Source of the DNA: Thermoplasmata archaeon
GTDB taxonomy: Archaea; Thermoplasmatota; Thermoplasmata; Thermoplasmatales; ARK-15
Assembly: GCA_023261745.1 (NCBI GenBank)
Contig: JAGDXR010000042.1
Location: forward strand, 1,373-37,974
Direction: 5' to 3'
Length of the DNA stretch: 36,602 nt
Below, one piece after another: positions 10,701 through 19,690 of this stretch. Under the pieces are notes generated by a model. That model did no database searches and had not been told where the DNA came from. It was given only the letters and a program-made list of their open reading frames with translations. The position numbers were made by a program, and so were the translations under genes. Each line of letters opens with the position of its first letter. Position 1 is the stretch's first letter.

Positions 10701-11603
10701 TATACCTATTATACAATAACAAACGTTGAAAACATCCCACTCTATTTCGACACTGATTACAACATATGGATTGCACCCCCAGTGTATACCACGATGCCAT
10801 CTGAATCTTCATCAAACGTTCTTTCAGCAATATTGAATGGTCCGTATTACTGGCCTGGCAAATATTTTGTACTTCCACAGGGGATATCAGTGAATGGTAT
10901 ACCCACACCACCCACACAGCAGTTTGCATCATCTCTCATATTGCTGCAGGGTCCTGAACTGATGATCACCTCACCATCGAATTCAAATGCTCCTATTTAC
11001 AATTCTTCAACGGTGACAATATCCGGATTAACCACAGGAAGTTTAGTGCAGGTTAACTATCCGGGTGGGGTCATGAATGCTACTCCTGTAAATGGAACAT
11101 TTACAGTATCCATACCGCTTCAGAATGGTGAAAATCTCATTGAAGTAACTGCATATGATACAAATGGATATTCAAATACGCAGTATGTATCAGTACTTTA
11201 TTTACCGCAGATAATGAAAATTGAAACGCAGATGCAAAAGATAAATGAAAGCCTGAATTACATAAATCAGGAGATGCATGTAGCCGGAGCAAATATGAAT
11301 GCACTGAAACAGAATTTAACGAATCTTGCAAATAATCTCACAACCCTGGCAAATGATGTTAGCATACTCAACCAGACATATGCGGGAAAACTGACACAGT
11401 TGGCGCAGGGATTGCAGACACTCGCAGGCAAATTAAATGAAACAAAGAGCGCAATTGAAACCGTAGCCTCAAAGGCAAATGGAGGAGTAAATACATCCGT
11501 TGATATTGGAATAGTAGCATTGATATTTGCACTGATAGCTATTGCCATATCTGCACTGAATATGTTCAGAAAGAAGGGTGGAAATAACAAACAAAATTCT
11601 TAA
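7782..11603 (+). CDS. Membrane-anchored peptidase S53 (sedolisin / pro-kumamolisin type) with long C-terminal region and coiled-coil stalk
   Basis: Signal peptide; pro-kumamolisin-like propeptide (DPNSPMYEHYLKASQIENLF); GQGQTIGILDFAGDP; E/D pair in GEIEMDVEASHTMAP; STGDTGGSGDG; SGGTSEASPLFAGL (SGTSxxxP-type Ser motif); C-terminal coiled coil and TM (IGIVALIFALIAIAISALNMFRKK). SD aggagg upstream. Confidence 0.9.
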   Translation: MAKPQIKKYLAILVVSLFLVSAFAVISSAATNNKYYTVENQAVKGYHFVSEMQSSSYVTGEIYIPLKNADLLSFYVQQVSDPNSPMYEHYLKASQIENLFENKALFDSTLNYLKSNNIQIVGTAMNSIIIFRATTAQVKNDLGMNIGIYSNGSSKYYYSYGTPKIPNVMIFASNISSLLFNKPSTFVSSQDVKEMKNRFMQVNPVFSIEPYYTTWLQNVYNATGLYSKGYMGQGQTIGILDFAGDPYVQQALEEYDMMYGLPNPPNFNIVPIGPYNPMVGVITGWQGEIEMDVEASHTMAPMANITLFIANYDLNLGPVIAFIDQYAMNHTVDSLSQSFGISESYFANFPGPAVVYNLQMPDIYYEIGSIMGITFSASTGDTGGSGDGAGPLGATEYPSISPYVTAIGGSTVFVTVNSSFGVTGYENTAWSGYGFVAPHVNYGGGTGGISSLEARPWYQKNMNTNTISPLPVGYTNGRMVPDISLEANVFPGMVFVFWYNGAFIPSISGGTSEASPLFAGLIVLASQYTESMHMGRGMGLVNPLIYKFGLNSTIFKKVFEPMQFGYTIPWFVTGGYNLATGFGSINIGMFAHYASKVYSSMANPLTINATILNPTNTTGMNEFIGGYNIKIAADITFNNINVTTGSFYAYIEDIYSNYNPVKLIYNSTLKEWLGEITVPKNAGGMGYLIINGTYMNYSTSEFMQEFFGYIIYFLYPADSPYMMSVSQIPALVYYLNGTLVNNKTIYYSVLMYSIFNNTYFNVYNGYSVITNGSVYYDIYDPSLSSINGVGILETMGGMGMFPFFNGDDLQGSLILSPEVIEPSTVTPGSDIFVEGTVLPPMNLYYMDPMAYADSYYFSSIEFSLVSFTGKVYSSIVLPANTLGQLSVPVNVAPGYYVVEINSSYNSYSLGTWINGSFFGEIYVAPENLTPQLSISPSVVYEGQSPLITASIYAGKTPVEFGMFSLTIYPESLNYTYYTITNVENIPLYFDTDYNIWIAPPVYTTMPSESSSNVLSAILNGPYYWPGKYFVLPQGISVNGIPTPPTQQFASSLILLQGPELMITSPSNSNAPIYNSSTVTISGLTTGSLVQVNYPGGVMNATPVNGTFTVSIPLQNGENLIEVTAYDTNGYSNTQYVSVLYLPQIMKIETQMQKINESLNYINQEMHVAGANMNALKQNLTNLANNLTTLANDVSILNQTYAGKLTQLAQGLQTLAGKLNETKSAIETVASKANGGVNTSVDIGIVALIFALIAIAISALNMFRKKGGNNKQNS

Positions 11604-11686
11604 ATTTTTTATAATTTTTATTTTTATTATTTTTAAATTGAATAGGATTAAATAACCGAATTTCAATCTTAATTTTGGTGAGATCT

Positions 11687-11860
11687 ATGCCCAACAAGAA
11701 GAAAGGAAAGAAAAAGGATATTGAAGAAGAGATTGAAGAGTATAATGATTATGATGATCTGGATCTGGATGATTTCCAGGATATTGATGAAGATTTAGAT
11801 TTAGAAGAGGAGGAAGACGAAGAAGAGGAAGAGGAAAACGAAAAAGATGAAGAAAAATAA
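11687..11860 (+). CDS. Small protein with basic N-terminus and extremely acidic C-terminus, function unknown
   Basis: ATG at 11687 preceded by ggtgag (the listed 11675 start is TTG). MPNKKKGKKKDIEEEIEEYNDYDDLDLDDFQDIDEDLDLEEEEDEEEEEENEKDEEK. Confidence 0.65.
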   Translation: MPNKKKGKKKDIEEEIEEYNDYDDLDLDDFQDIDEDLDLEEEEDEEEEEENEKDEEK

Positions 11861-11895
11861 TAAAACTTTTAAAGTTTATTAATTATTTATCAAAT

Positions 11896-13194
11896 TTAAG
11901 GCTCAATTCTTTTTCTGTCTCTTGGGAACAGTGTTACCTCCCTTATATTTTTTGAATCTGTCAATATCATGGTTAACCTTTCAAGCCCTATAGCCCATCC
12001 GGCATGTGGAGGCATACCGTATCTGAATGCATCAAGATAAAATCTAAAATTTTCCGGATTCAGCCCCTTTTTTACCATATTTTCCTTGAGGGAAGAATAT
12101 ATATGATTTCTCTGTGCTCCGGATGTTATTTCTCTTTCTCCAAACATTAAATCGAAAGCCTTCCCGTATTTTGGATCATCATCATAAGGCATGACATAAA
12201 AGGCTCTTGTTTCCATAGGCCATCTGGTAATGAAATAAAATCCTGTATATTTTTTCCCGATAACATTGAGTGCTTCGGATGAAAAATCTTCACCGAATTT
12301 CATATTGATTCCCTGTGAGTTGACATAATTCAGAAGATCATCATATTTTAACCTGGGAAAGGGTAATTCGGGAATTTCAATATCTAGATTAAGTGTTTTA
12401 AGATCATTGATATTGTTTTCTTTAACATATTTTAGAGAATAAAACACAACATTTTCAAGAAGATTCATTACATCCTCTTCATCCGCAAAGCTCATTTCAA
12501 TATCAACACTTACAAATTCATTGAGGTGTCTGGAGGTATTGTGTTCCTCTGCCCTGAAGGCTGGGGCAATTTCATAAACCCTTTCAAAACCTGCCGACAT
12601 CATTATCTGTTTGTATAATTGTGGGCTCTGAACAAGATATGCATCCTTTTCAAAATATTTTAACCTGAACAGTTCAGTTCCGCCTTCAGTTGCCGTAGCT
12701 ATTATTTTTGGGGTATGTATTTCTATAAAACCTTCATCCTCAAGTTTTCTCCTTATGCTTTTTCCAATGTTAGATTCTATTTTGAATACGGACAGTATTT
12801 CCGGTCTTCTGAGATCCATGAATCGTACATCAAGCCTTGTTTCAAGGTCCACTGAAACTCTGTCAATGACTCCCATTGGAAGGGGTGTTTCAGCAACTGA
12901 AAGTATTTCCACGTTATCGGGTATGACTTCAGCACCCAATTTACTTTGTGTATTTTTATTGATTTTTCCTTTGACGCATATAACACTCTCCCTGTTAAGG
13001 CCGGTAATTTCCCTGAATTTTTCATTTCCAATGGAATTTTTCATAACTGTTATCTGTGCAACACCTTCCCTGTCCCTCAGAATTAAGAATGCTATATTTC
13101 CCAGTTTTCTGATTTCTTGCACCCAGCCACACAGAATCACATCAGAAGCATCAGGTAAATTATATATTTCAGAGGTATAATTTTTCCTTCCCAT
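11896..13194 (-). CDS. aspS: Aspartyl-tRNA synthetase (archaeal type, AspRS/AsxRS)
   Basis: N-terminal OB-fold (VILCGWVQEIRKLGNIAFLILRDREGVAQI) and class II motifs (FIEIHTPKI, FRAEEHNTSRHLNEF, GWAIGLERLTM). Confidence 0.95.
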   Translation of the reverse strand: MGRKNYTSEIYNLPDASDVILCGWVQEIRKLGNIAFLILRDREGVAQITVMKNSIGNEKFREITGLNRESVICVKGKINKNTQSKLGAEVIPDNVEILSVAETPLPMGVIDRVSVDLETRLDVRFMDLRRPEILSVFKIESNIGKSIRRKLEDEGFIEIHTPKIIATATEGGTELFRLKYFEKDAYLVQSPQLYKQIMMSAGFERVYEIAPAFRAEEHNTSRHLNEFVSVDIEMSFADEEDVMNLLENVVFYSLKYVKENNINDLKTLNLDIEIPELPFPRLKYDDLLNYVNSQGINMKFGEDFSSEALNVIGKKYTGFYFITRWPMETRAFYVMPYDDDPKYGKAFDLMFGEREITSGAQRNHIYSSLKENMVKKGLNPENFRFYLDAFRYGMPPHAGWAIGLERLTMILTDSKNIREVTLFPRDRKRIEP

Positions 13195-13241
13195 GTATGA
13201 ATAAAAAGAATATTTAATAAAATACTTTCCGATTACATATC

Positions 13242-13775
13242 ATGAGGGTTCTGATACCCGGAAGATTCCAGCCATTTCATCTGGGACATCTCCATCTTGT
13301 TGAACACGCATTCAGGGAGAATGATGATATAATAATACTGATAGAAAATGCCGATGAATCATTTACATTCAACAATCCCATGACTTCGGGTGAAAGAATT
13401 GAGATGGTGCGTGAAGTTCTTCTGAAGAATTTTAAAAATGAATTTCACAGGTTGATGATCTTTCCCATGGTAAATATAAAAAACAATGCTGAATGGGTAT
13501 ACCATTTAAAAACGATGATTCCCTCATTTGACTTATGTTATTCCAACAATCCCTTAGTAAAAATTCTGATGGAAAATGCAGGAATCAATGTTATGGGTGT
13601 AAATTTAAAGGAAAGGGAAAAATTTTCCGGAAGAGAAATAAGGAGAAGGATATCTTTGAAAATGGACTGGGAGAGCCTTGTTCCCGGAGAAGTATACAGA
13701 TATATTATTTCAAGAAAAATAGATGAAAGGATCAGAAGACTGGTGACTGAAAATGATAATATCGTTCATGGGTAA
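13242..13775 (+). CDS. nadM: Nicotinamide-nucleotide adenylyltransferase (archaeal NadM type)
   Basis: MRVLIPGRFQPFHLGHLHLVE (GRFQPxHxGH nucleotidyltransferase motif), FTFNNPMTSGERIEMV, FSGREIRRRI. Confidence 0.9.
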   Translation: MRVLIPGRFQPFHLGHLHLVEHAFRENDDIIILIENADESFTFNNPMTSGERIEMVREVLLKNFKNEFHRLMIFPMVNIKNNAEWVYHLKTMIPSFDLCYSNNPLVKILMENAGINVMGVNLKEREKFSGREIRRRISLKMDWESLVPGEVYRYIISRKIDERIRRLVTENDNIVHG

Positions 13776-14541
13776 GGGGGGTACGGGAAAAACTTCAATA
13801 TCCGTTGCATATTCTTTATATTTAAAAGAACAGGGCAAAGACGTAGCCCTGCTGAGCATTGATGATCAGCCTACCATATCATATTTTGGGAAAAATTTTC
13901 CTTTCAGTATATATGAATATTCATATGAAAAATGTGCCATGGAATGGAAAGAAAAATATGGAAAGGATGTATATAATATCATATCATCAATATTCGATGT
14001 TGATGAAAGCATAATAGACCATATTTCATATGCTCCCGGTATAGCAGATGAATTCATTTTCTCAAAAATTCTGGACATAGAAAAATATCATGATATTATT
14101 GTAATGGATACGGCCGCGATGTCATCCACATTTCATCTCCTCAGACTCCAGAGTGAATTTTATGATCATCTGAATAGGGACGTTAAGTACATTATTTCAA
14201 TAATGGATAAATTAAAGATAAAGGACAGGAAAATTCTGGATATTATAGAGGAATGGAAAAAATTGTCCCGGGATGTATGGAAAAAGATAAGGGAATCAAG
14301 CATATATCTGGTGACAACGGATGAGGATATACCATATCAATATACAAAAAACCTTGAAAAACAGATATCAAGATTCGAAATATATATTAGGGGAACAATC
14401 ATAAATAGGTACAGGGGTAATTACAATGGCATTCTCCAGATACCTGAATTCAGAGAAAATGTTTTAGAGAACATTTATGAATATTTTTTATCATTGAATT
14501 TAAAAAAAGGAGAAATGGGGAAAAATATTTTATTATTATAA
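13753..14541 (+). CDS. ArsA/Get3-like P-loop ATPase
   Basis: Deviant Walker A MGKGGTGKTSIS, SIDDQPT, APGIADEF, and DTAAMSSTFHLLRLQ resembling the ArsA/Get3 DTAPTGHTLRLL motif. Overlaps nadM end by 23 nt. Confidence 0.7.
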   Translation: MIISFMGKGGTGKTSISVAYSLYLKEQGKDVALLSIDDQPTISYFGKNFPFSIYEYSYEKCAMEWKEKYGKDVYNIISSIFDVDESIIDHISYAPGIADEFIFSKILDIEKYHDIIVMDTAAMSSTFHLLRLQSEFYDHLNRDVKYIISIMDKLKIKDRKILDIIEEWKKLSRDVWKKIRESSIYLVTTDEDIPYQYTKNLEKQISRFEIYIRGTIINRYRGNYNGILQIPEFRENVLENIYEYFLSLNLKKGEMGKNILLL

Positions 14542-14568
14542 ATATAATAAGAATGGAGGTTTCAGGTC

Positions 14569-14787
14569 ATGAGAATCGATCTTGAAAATTACGGTAAAGA
14601 TGAATCATATGAAATTAGGTTGCAGATATCCCTGATAAAGAATGCTGAAGGAATGCTTCCATATTATGAAGAAAAAAGGGATAAATTTGAAGAATATATA
14701 CACGAAAGAATAAAAAAGATAAAGGAAATTTTAAATGTAGAACATGCTGAGGTTTTTGAAAATGGAAGGATAATATTCAAATTTTGA
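14569..14787 (+). CDS. Small conserved-looking hypothetical protein (72 aa)
   Basis: ATG preceded by tggaggtttcaggtc; well-mixed composition, charged helix, no recognised motif. Confidence 0.6.
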   Translation: MRIDLENYGKDESYEIRLQISLIKNAEGMLPYYEEKRDKFEEYIHERIKKIKEILNVEHAEVFENGRIIFKF

Positions 14788-14840
14788 TTTTTTGAGAAAA
14801 TTGGGAAATATTTATTTTTTTTAATTCCATTACCAATGCA

Positions 14841-15215
14841 ATGGATGATATAGCCTCAAAATACTTTAATTGCAGTGACAGGGAAAGGGCGGTATTTGAA
14901 GCGGGAATCAAACTTGGCACGATATATCATCAGTTTATTGGAACACCATTGAACGTATCGAGTCTGGACACGTTAGAAAAAGCAATAGAGGAAAGCATAA
15001 AAGTACAGCCATTTGTTTATGATGTTAAAGTAAGAATAAAAAGGGAAATGATTAAAAAGAAGAAGGGAATATATAAATATCAGACTTTGACAGGGGAAAT
15101 GCTTGATATAGAATTGAAAATAAAATATAACAATATAATTGCAGCATGCAGGATGGAATATATAAAAGAAATGAAATATCCATTAATGTATGTTGAAGAA
15201 ATAAAAGAGGAATGA
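14841..15215 (+). CDS. mptD: Archaeal dihydroneopterin aldolase (MptD-like)
   Basis: IASKYFNCSDRERAVFEAGIKLGTIYHQFIGTPLN is characteristic of archaeal DHNA. Confidence 0.85.
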   Translation: MDDIASKYFNCSDRERAVFEAGIKLGTIYHQFIGTPLNVSSLDTLEKAIEESIKVQPFVYDVKVRIKREMIKKKKGIYKYQTLTGEMLDIELKIKYNNIIAACRMEYIKEMKYPLMYVEEIKEE

Positions 15216-15754
15216 AAATGTATATAAAGATTGGGATTTCAGGAGTTCCAGGTTCGGGGAAGACAACCGTTGTAAAAAAGGTAATTGAATTATTGAAGGA
15301 AGAATATACACTTGGTGGTATCATAACGGATGAGATAAGGGGGGATGAAAGGGAAGGTTTCATGCTCATTGATGTATCGACATTGGAAACTGCAGTACTG
15401 GCATCAAAGAACATACAGTCCAGATACAGGGTGGGGAAATATGGTGTTGACATAAGGGTTCTTGATGATCTTGGAGTGAAGGCCCTGGATGAGGCAATGA
15501 ACAAGGATATAATCGTAATAGATGAGATTGGCAAAATGGAGATGGAATCAAAAAAATTTGTTGAGAGGGTCAGGGAAATACTTCACATGGAAAAAAATCT
15601 CATCATGACACTGAACAAAAAGAGCAGGAATCCTCTTCTTCAGGAGATCAGGAGAATGGACGACATAAGGTTTCTTGAGGTCACGGTTGTAAACAGGAAT
15701 GTAATGCCATACAAAATTGTGGATATGATAAAGAATGAACTGAACAGGAAATGA
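15212..15754 (+). CDS. Nucleoside-triphosphatase, THEP1 family
   Basis: IGISGVPGSGKTTVVKKV, GGIITDEIRGDEREGFMLID, VIDEIGKMEMESKKF. Confidence 0.92.
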   Translation: MKMYIKIGISGVPGSGKTTVVKKVIELLKEEYTLGGIITDEIRGDEREGFMLIDVSTLETAVLASKNIQSRYRVGKYGVDIRVLDDLGVKALDEAMNKDIIVIDEIGKMEMESKKFVERVREILHMEKNLIMTLNKKSRNPLLQEIRRMDDIRFLEVTVVNRNVMPYKIVDMIKNELNRK

Positions 15755-16785
15755 TTGTAAGGGAAGGTCTTGTGGAGATTGAAATCGAAAGGATATCCAC
15801 ATACAGGGGTCCGGGGCAGTCTGAAGCTGGATACTATTCTCTTCCCATGGCGTTAACAAGGGATTTCACAATTCTTGTTTTAAAGCAAAATTTCAGGGAA
15901 AATTTTACAGCACTTGACATGCTTGGAGGCACGGGTATCAGGGGATTCAGAATAGAGAAAGAAGCCAATGGAAAAGTATTCATAAATGACGTAAATAAAA
16001 AAAATATTGAAATAATTAAAAAAAACAGGGACATGGTCGGATCAGATGCCACAATCCTGAATTATGATGCATCCAAATGTATGCCTGGATTTTATGATTA
16101 CATAGACATAGATCCATATGGTAGCCCTATCCCGTTCATAGATGTATCACTGAAATCAATAAAGAACAATGGGATCATAGGAATAACATCGACAGATAAT
16201 GCAAACCTTGCAGGTACAAATCCCGGTACATGTTTAAGAAAATATCATTCTATTCCCATAAGAAATGTTTACAAGCATGAAATCGGTACGAGGATACTGA
16301 TAAAATATTTCATAGAAAGGGCAGCGGAATACGATTTTTATTCTTATCCTATTCTCTCCATTTTTGGAGGATATTATTACAGGATATTTTTTAGATTAAA
16401 GAAATCCAGAACCATGGCGAGGAAAAATCTTGACTACATAATGAAAATGGATCTCCTGAATTCATTCAATTCGTACGGACCGGTATGGTACGGAAACCTG
16501 CATGATCCTGATACGGTAAAATCCATAAATATTCCGTATTATTTTCAGAACAAGGAAAAGATTGAAAATCTCCTTAAAATAATGCAGAATGAAAACATAT
16601 TTCTTTTCTATGATATGGAAGAAATTTCAAAAAAGTTGAAAATAGACATGTTGGGGATAGAAAAGACAATAAATTTAATTGAAAGATACAATGGGAAAGC
16701 TTCAAGGACACAGTTCAGTTTTACAGGTATAAAAACAAAGATTACTTTTAAAAAATTAAAGGAAATAATAATGAAAAATTTATAA
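15751..16785 (+). CDS. trm1: tRNA (guanine26-N2)-dimethyltransferase Trm1
   Basis: LDMLGGTGIRGFRIEKE, DIDPYGSPIPFIDVSLKSIKNNGIIGITSTDNANLAGTNPGTCLRKY. Confidence 0.92.
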   Translation: MIVREGLVEIEIERISTYRGPGQSEAGYYSLPMALTRDFTILVLKQNFRENFTALDMLGGTGIRGFRIEKEANGKVFINDVNKKNIEIIKKNRDMVGSDATILNYDASKCMPGFYDYIDIDPYGSPIPFIDVSLKSIKNNGIIGITSTDNANLAGTNPGTCLRKYHSIPIRNVYKHEIGTRILIKYFIERAAEYDFYSYPILSIFGGYYYRIFFRLKKSRTMARKNLDYIMKMDLLNSFNSYGPVWYGNLHDPDTVKSINIPYYFQNKEKIENLLKIMQNENIFLFYDMEEISKKLKIDMLGIEKTINLIERYNGKASRTQFSFTGIKTKITFKKLKEIIMKNL

Positions 16786-16826
16786 AGAATAAGTTTTTTA
16801 TGTAACCATAAGAGGTGATATATGTT

Positions 16827-17552
16827 ATGCAGCCTTCACAGATGGCTTATGATAGGGCAATTACAGTATTTTCTCCTGAGGGAAGACTTTATCAGGTTGA
16901 GTATGCAAGGGAAGCAGTTAAAATGGGTTCAACTACAATAGGTATCAAGTTCAAGGATGGTGTGATTCTTGTTATAGATAAAAAGGTAAGGAGCAGGTTA
17001 ATTGAACCGAAATCGATTGAGAAGATTTACGTTATTGATGATCACATAGGTGCGGCCTCTTCGGGCCTTATGGCCGATGCAAGGACTCTTGTTGACTTTG
17101 CAAGGATAAATGCACAGATTGAAAAGATAACTTACGGTGAAAAGACAAGTCTTGAATCACTCGTTAAAAAGATAAGCGATTACATTCAGCAGTATACACA
17201 GTATGGGGGAGTAAGGCCCTTTGGTACATCACTGCTCATAGGCGGTATAGATGACAATGAGATTGGACTTTATGAAACTGAGCCAAGCGGTGCATATACT
17301 GGATACAAGGCAACATGCATTGGAAGGGGCAGGGAAACGGTAATATCATTATTTGAAAAGGAATATCAGGACAATCTTGACATGGAAGGTGCAATAATGC
17401 TTGCCCTGAAAGGCATAAAATCTGTACTTGAAGAACCCAACCAGCCCCTAGTTGTTGAAATTGGAATGATCAAGCGTGGTGAAAGTTTCAGGATTTTATC
17501 ACAAGAAGAGATTGATGAATACATAAAAAAGTTCAATTCCGTGAATAAATGA
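16827..17552 (+). CDS. psmA: Proteasome alpha subunit
   Basis: MQPSQMAYDRAITVFSPEGRLYQVEYAREAVKMGSTTIGIKF...VRSRLIEP. ATG at 16827 with gaggtgat upstream preferred over the listed GTG at 16815. Confidence 0.97.
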   Translation: MQPSQMAYDRAITVFSPEGRLYQVEYAREAVKMGSTTIGIKFKDGVILVIDKKVRSRLIEPKSIEKIYVIDDHIGAASSGLMADARTLVDFARINAQIEKITYGEKTSLESLVKKISDYIQQYTQYGGVRPFGTSLLIGGIDDNEIGLYETEPSGAYTGYKATCIGRGRETVISLFEKEYQDNLDMEGAIMLALKGIKSVLEEPNQPLVVEIGMIKRGESFRILSQEEIDEYIKKFNSVNK

Positions 17553-17561
17553 GGGTCTTAT

Positions 17562-18260
17562 ATGGTAAGGCTGGAGGATGCTGTAGTAGCCAGGTATGAA
17601 TATAAGGGGCATCATTTTGAAATACTCATAGATCCGAATATCATAGATGCAGTTAAGGATGGTAAAATAAAGAACATTGTTGATTACATGGTAATAGATC
17701 AGGTTTTTAAAGATGCAAGGAAAGGAGACAAGATTGGTGAAGAGGTTCTCAAGGATGTTTTTGGCACAACTGATATAAATGAGATTGCGAGGACCATAAT
17801 TTCTAAGGGACAGGTACAGCTTACCACGGAACAGAGAAGAAAGATGCTTGAGGATAAAAAGAAGCAGATAGTTTCGGAAATAGCCAAGAATGCAATAAAT
17901 CCACAGACCAATACTCCGCATCCTCCTCAAAGGATTGAAAAGGCGATTGAAGAAGCAAAGGTGCATATAGATCCTTTTAAAAGTGTCCAGGAACAGATCC
18001 CGGGTGTAATCAAAGCTATAAGCAGATTAATACCCATCAAGATTGAAAAATTGAAGATAGAGATAAAGGTAAGCGGTGAAGCATACGGAAAAATATATCA
18101 GGACATAATTCGAATGGGAAATCTTGTAAGGGAGGAATGGCTGGACAACGGAAGCTGGGTTGGAGTTGTTGAAATCCCGGCAGGCATGCAGACTGAATTT
18201 TTTGACATGCTGAATAAAAAACTCCATGGAAATCTGGAAAGCAGGATTCTAAAAGGGTGA
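17562..18260 (+). CDS. SBDS/Sdo1 ribosome maturation factor
   Basis: [25 protein letters not shown]...[24 protein letters not shown]...[17 protein letters not shown]...[21 protein letters not shown]. Confidence 0.95.
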   Translation: MVRLEDAVVARYEYKGHHFEILIDPNIIDAVKDGKIKNIVDYMVIDQVFKDARKGDKIGEEVLKDVFGTTDINEIARTIISKGQVQLTTEQRRKMLEDKKKQIVSEIAKNAINPQTNTPHPPQRIEKAIEEAKVHIDPFKSVQEQIPGVIKAISRLIPIKIEKLKIEIKVSGEAYGKIYQDIIRMGNLVREEWLDNGSWVGVVEIPAGMQTEFFDMLNKKLHGNLESRILKG

Positions 18261-18265
18261 AAAAT

Positions 18266-18931
18266 ATGGAAAACAGCAATATTCGAGAGATAGTATTGCC
18301 TGGTGATATGGTTGACCTTCAGGGCAACAAACCGGGCACTGGAATTTATATGGAAGATGGAAAGGCGTATTCTGAAATACTTGGTGTAAAGACGGTAAGG
18401 TCAGGTTATGTGAATATAATTCCCCTAACGGGGAGGTATCATCCACAGAAAGGAGACAAGGTCATAGGAAAGGTAATTGATGTTCTTCCATCGAACTGGG
18501 TTCTGGACATCAATGCGCCCTATCTGGCACCCCTTCATGTTAATGAGACGTCATGGAAGATTGACTTCGGTGATACGGGAAAGTTCCTTAACATAGGGGA
18601 TACTGTTCTGGCCAAGATAATGAGCGTAAATGAAGTCAAGCAGGTATGGCTGACCATGAAGGAGCAGGGTCTGAGGAAACTTGAGGGTGGACACATCATA
18701 TCAGTATCCCCGACCAAGGTTCCAAGGATCATAGGAAAGGAGGGGTCCATGATAAAAATGTTGAAGGAGACAACAAACACAAAGATATACATCGGACAGA
18801 ACGGAGTTATATGGATTGACGGTGAAACAGATAACATTCTTAAGGTTGTTGGCGCAATAAGGATGATCGAAAGGGAAGCCCATACAATTGGGTTAACCGA
18901 CAGGATAAAGGAATATCTCAATAAAAGTTAA
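18266..18931 (+). CDS. rrp4: Exosome complex RNA-binding protein Rrp4 (S1 + KH)
   Basis: VLPGDMVD, GKVIDVLPSNWVLDINAPYLAPLHV, KVPRIIGKEGSMIKMLKETTNTKIYIGQNGVIWIDG. ATG 18266 likely, ORF track starts at GTG 18257. Confidence 0.93.
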   Translation: MENSNIREIVLPGDMVDLQGNKPGTGIYMEDGKAYSEILGVKTVRSGYVNIIPLTGRYHPQKGDKVIGKVIDVLPSNWVLDINAPYLAPLHVNETSWKIDFGDTGKFLNIGDTVLAKIMSVNEVKQVWLTMKEQGLRKLEGGHIISVSPTKVPRIIGKEGSMIKMLKETTNTKIYIGQNGVIWIDGETDNILKVVGAIRMIEREAHTIGLTDRIKEYLNKS

Positions 18932-18943
18932 AGGTGGTATAAA

Positions 18944-19690
18944 ATGTCTGGTATGAAGAGTGATGTGAAACTTATTGATGAATCTGGAAAGAGGATTGAC
19001 GGAAGACTTTTTAATGAAATGAGGCCAATAAAGATTGAAGCAGGAATACTCGAAAGAGCGGATGGGTCGGCGTACATAGAATGGGGTAATAATAAAATAA
19101 TTGCTGCTGTATTTGGGCCAAGGGAAATATATCCCAAGCACATTCAGGATCCGAGCAAGGCCGTCCTGAGAGCGAGGTATAACATGGCAGCATTCAGTGT
19201 AGATGAAAGGAAAAAGCCCGGACCGGACAGGAGGTCTGTGGAACTATCTCTGGTCATTTCAAATGCGCTGAGTTCAGTTGTATTTCTTGAGCAGTATCCA
19301 AGGACTGCCATAGATGTGTTCATTGAAGTTCTTCAGGCGGATGCCGGGACAAGGATAGCTGGTTTGACCGCTGCGTCAGTTGCACTGGCCGATGCCGGAA
19401 TACCCATGAAGGACCTCATTGCCGGTTGTGCAGTAGGAAAAGTTGAAAACACGATCGTTCTTGATCTTAACAAGGATGAGGATAATTATGGTCAGGCCGA
19501 TATGCCCGTGGCAATAATACCAAGGACAAAGGAGATAGTTCTTTTCCAGATGGATGGGGACATGGATTATCAGGAAATAAAAAATGGACTTAACATGGCA
19601 CTTGATGCATCAATGAAGGTATATGAGATTGAAAAGGAAGCACTGAAGAATAAATACATAAAGCTTGCGGGAGGCGATTCAGATGAGTAA
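18944..19690 (+). CDS. rrp41: Exosome complex exonuclease Rrp41
   Basis: RNase PH fold: KRIDGRLFNEMRPIKIEAGILERADGSAYIEWGNNKIIAAVFGPRE, PGPDRRSVELSLVI. Confidence 0.95.
   Translation: MSGMKSDVKLIDESGKRIDGRLFNEMRPIKIEAGILERADGSAYIEWGNNKIIAAVFGPREIYPKHIQDPSKAVLRARYNMAAFSVDERKKPGPDRRSVELSLVISNALSSVVFLEQYPRTAIDVFIEVLQADAGTRIAGLTAASVALADAGIPMKDLIAGCAVGKVENTIVLDLNKDEDNYGQADMPVAIIPRTKEIVLFQMDGDMDYQEIKNGLNMALDASMKVYEIEKEALKNKYIKLAGGDSDE

Noticed and set aside
12755-13180. 141-aa ORF antisense to aspS
   Set aside because: Sense strand is a confidently recognised AspRS; the antisense translation has no motif.
15052-15534. 160-aa antisense ORF spanning mptD/THEP1
   Set aside because: Overlaps two recognised sense genes; Ser/Pro-rich translation without motif.
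18535-18921. 128-aa ORF antisense to rrp4
   Set aside because: Sense strand encodes conserved S1/KH protein.
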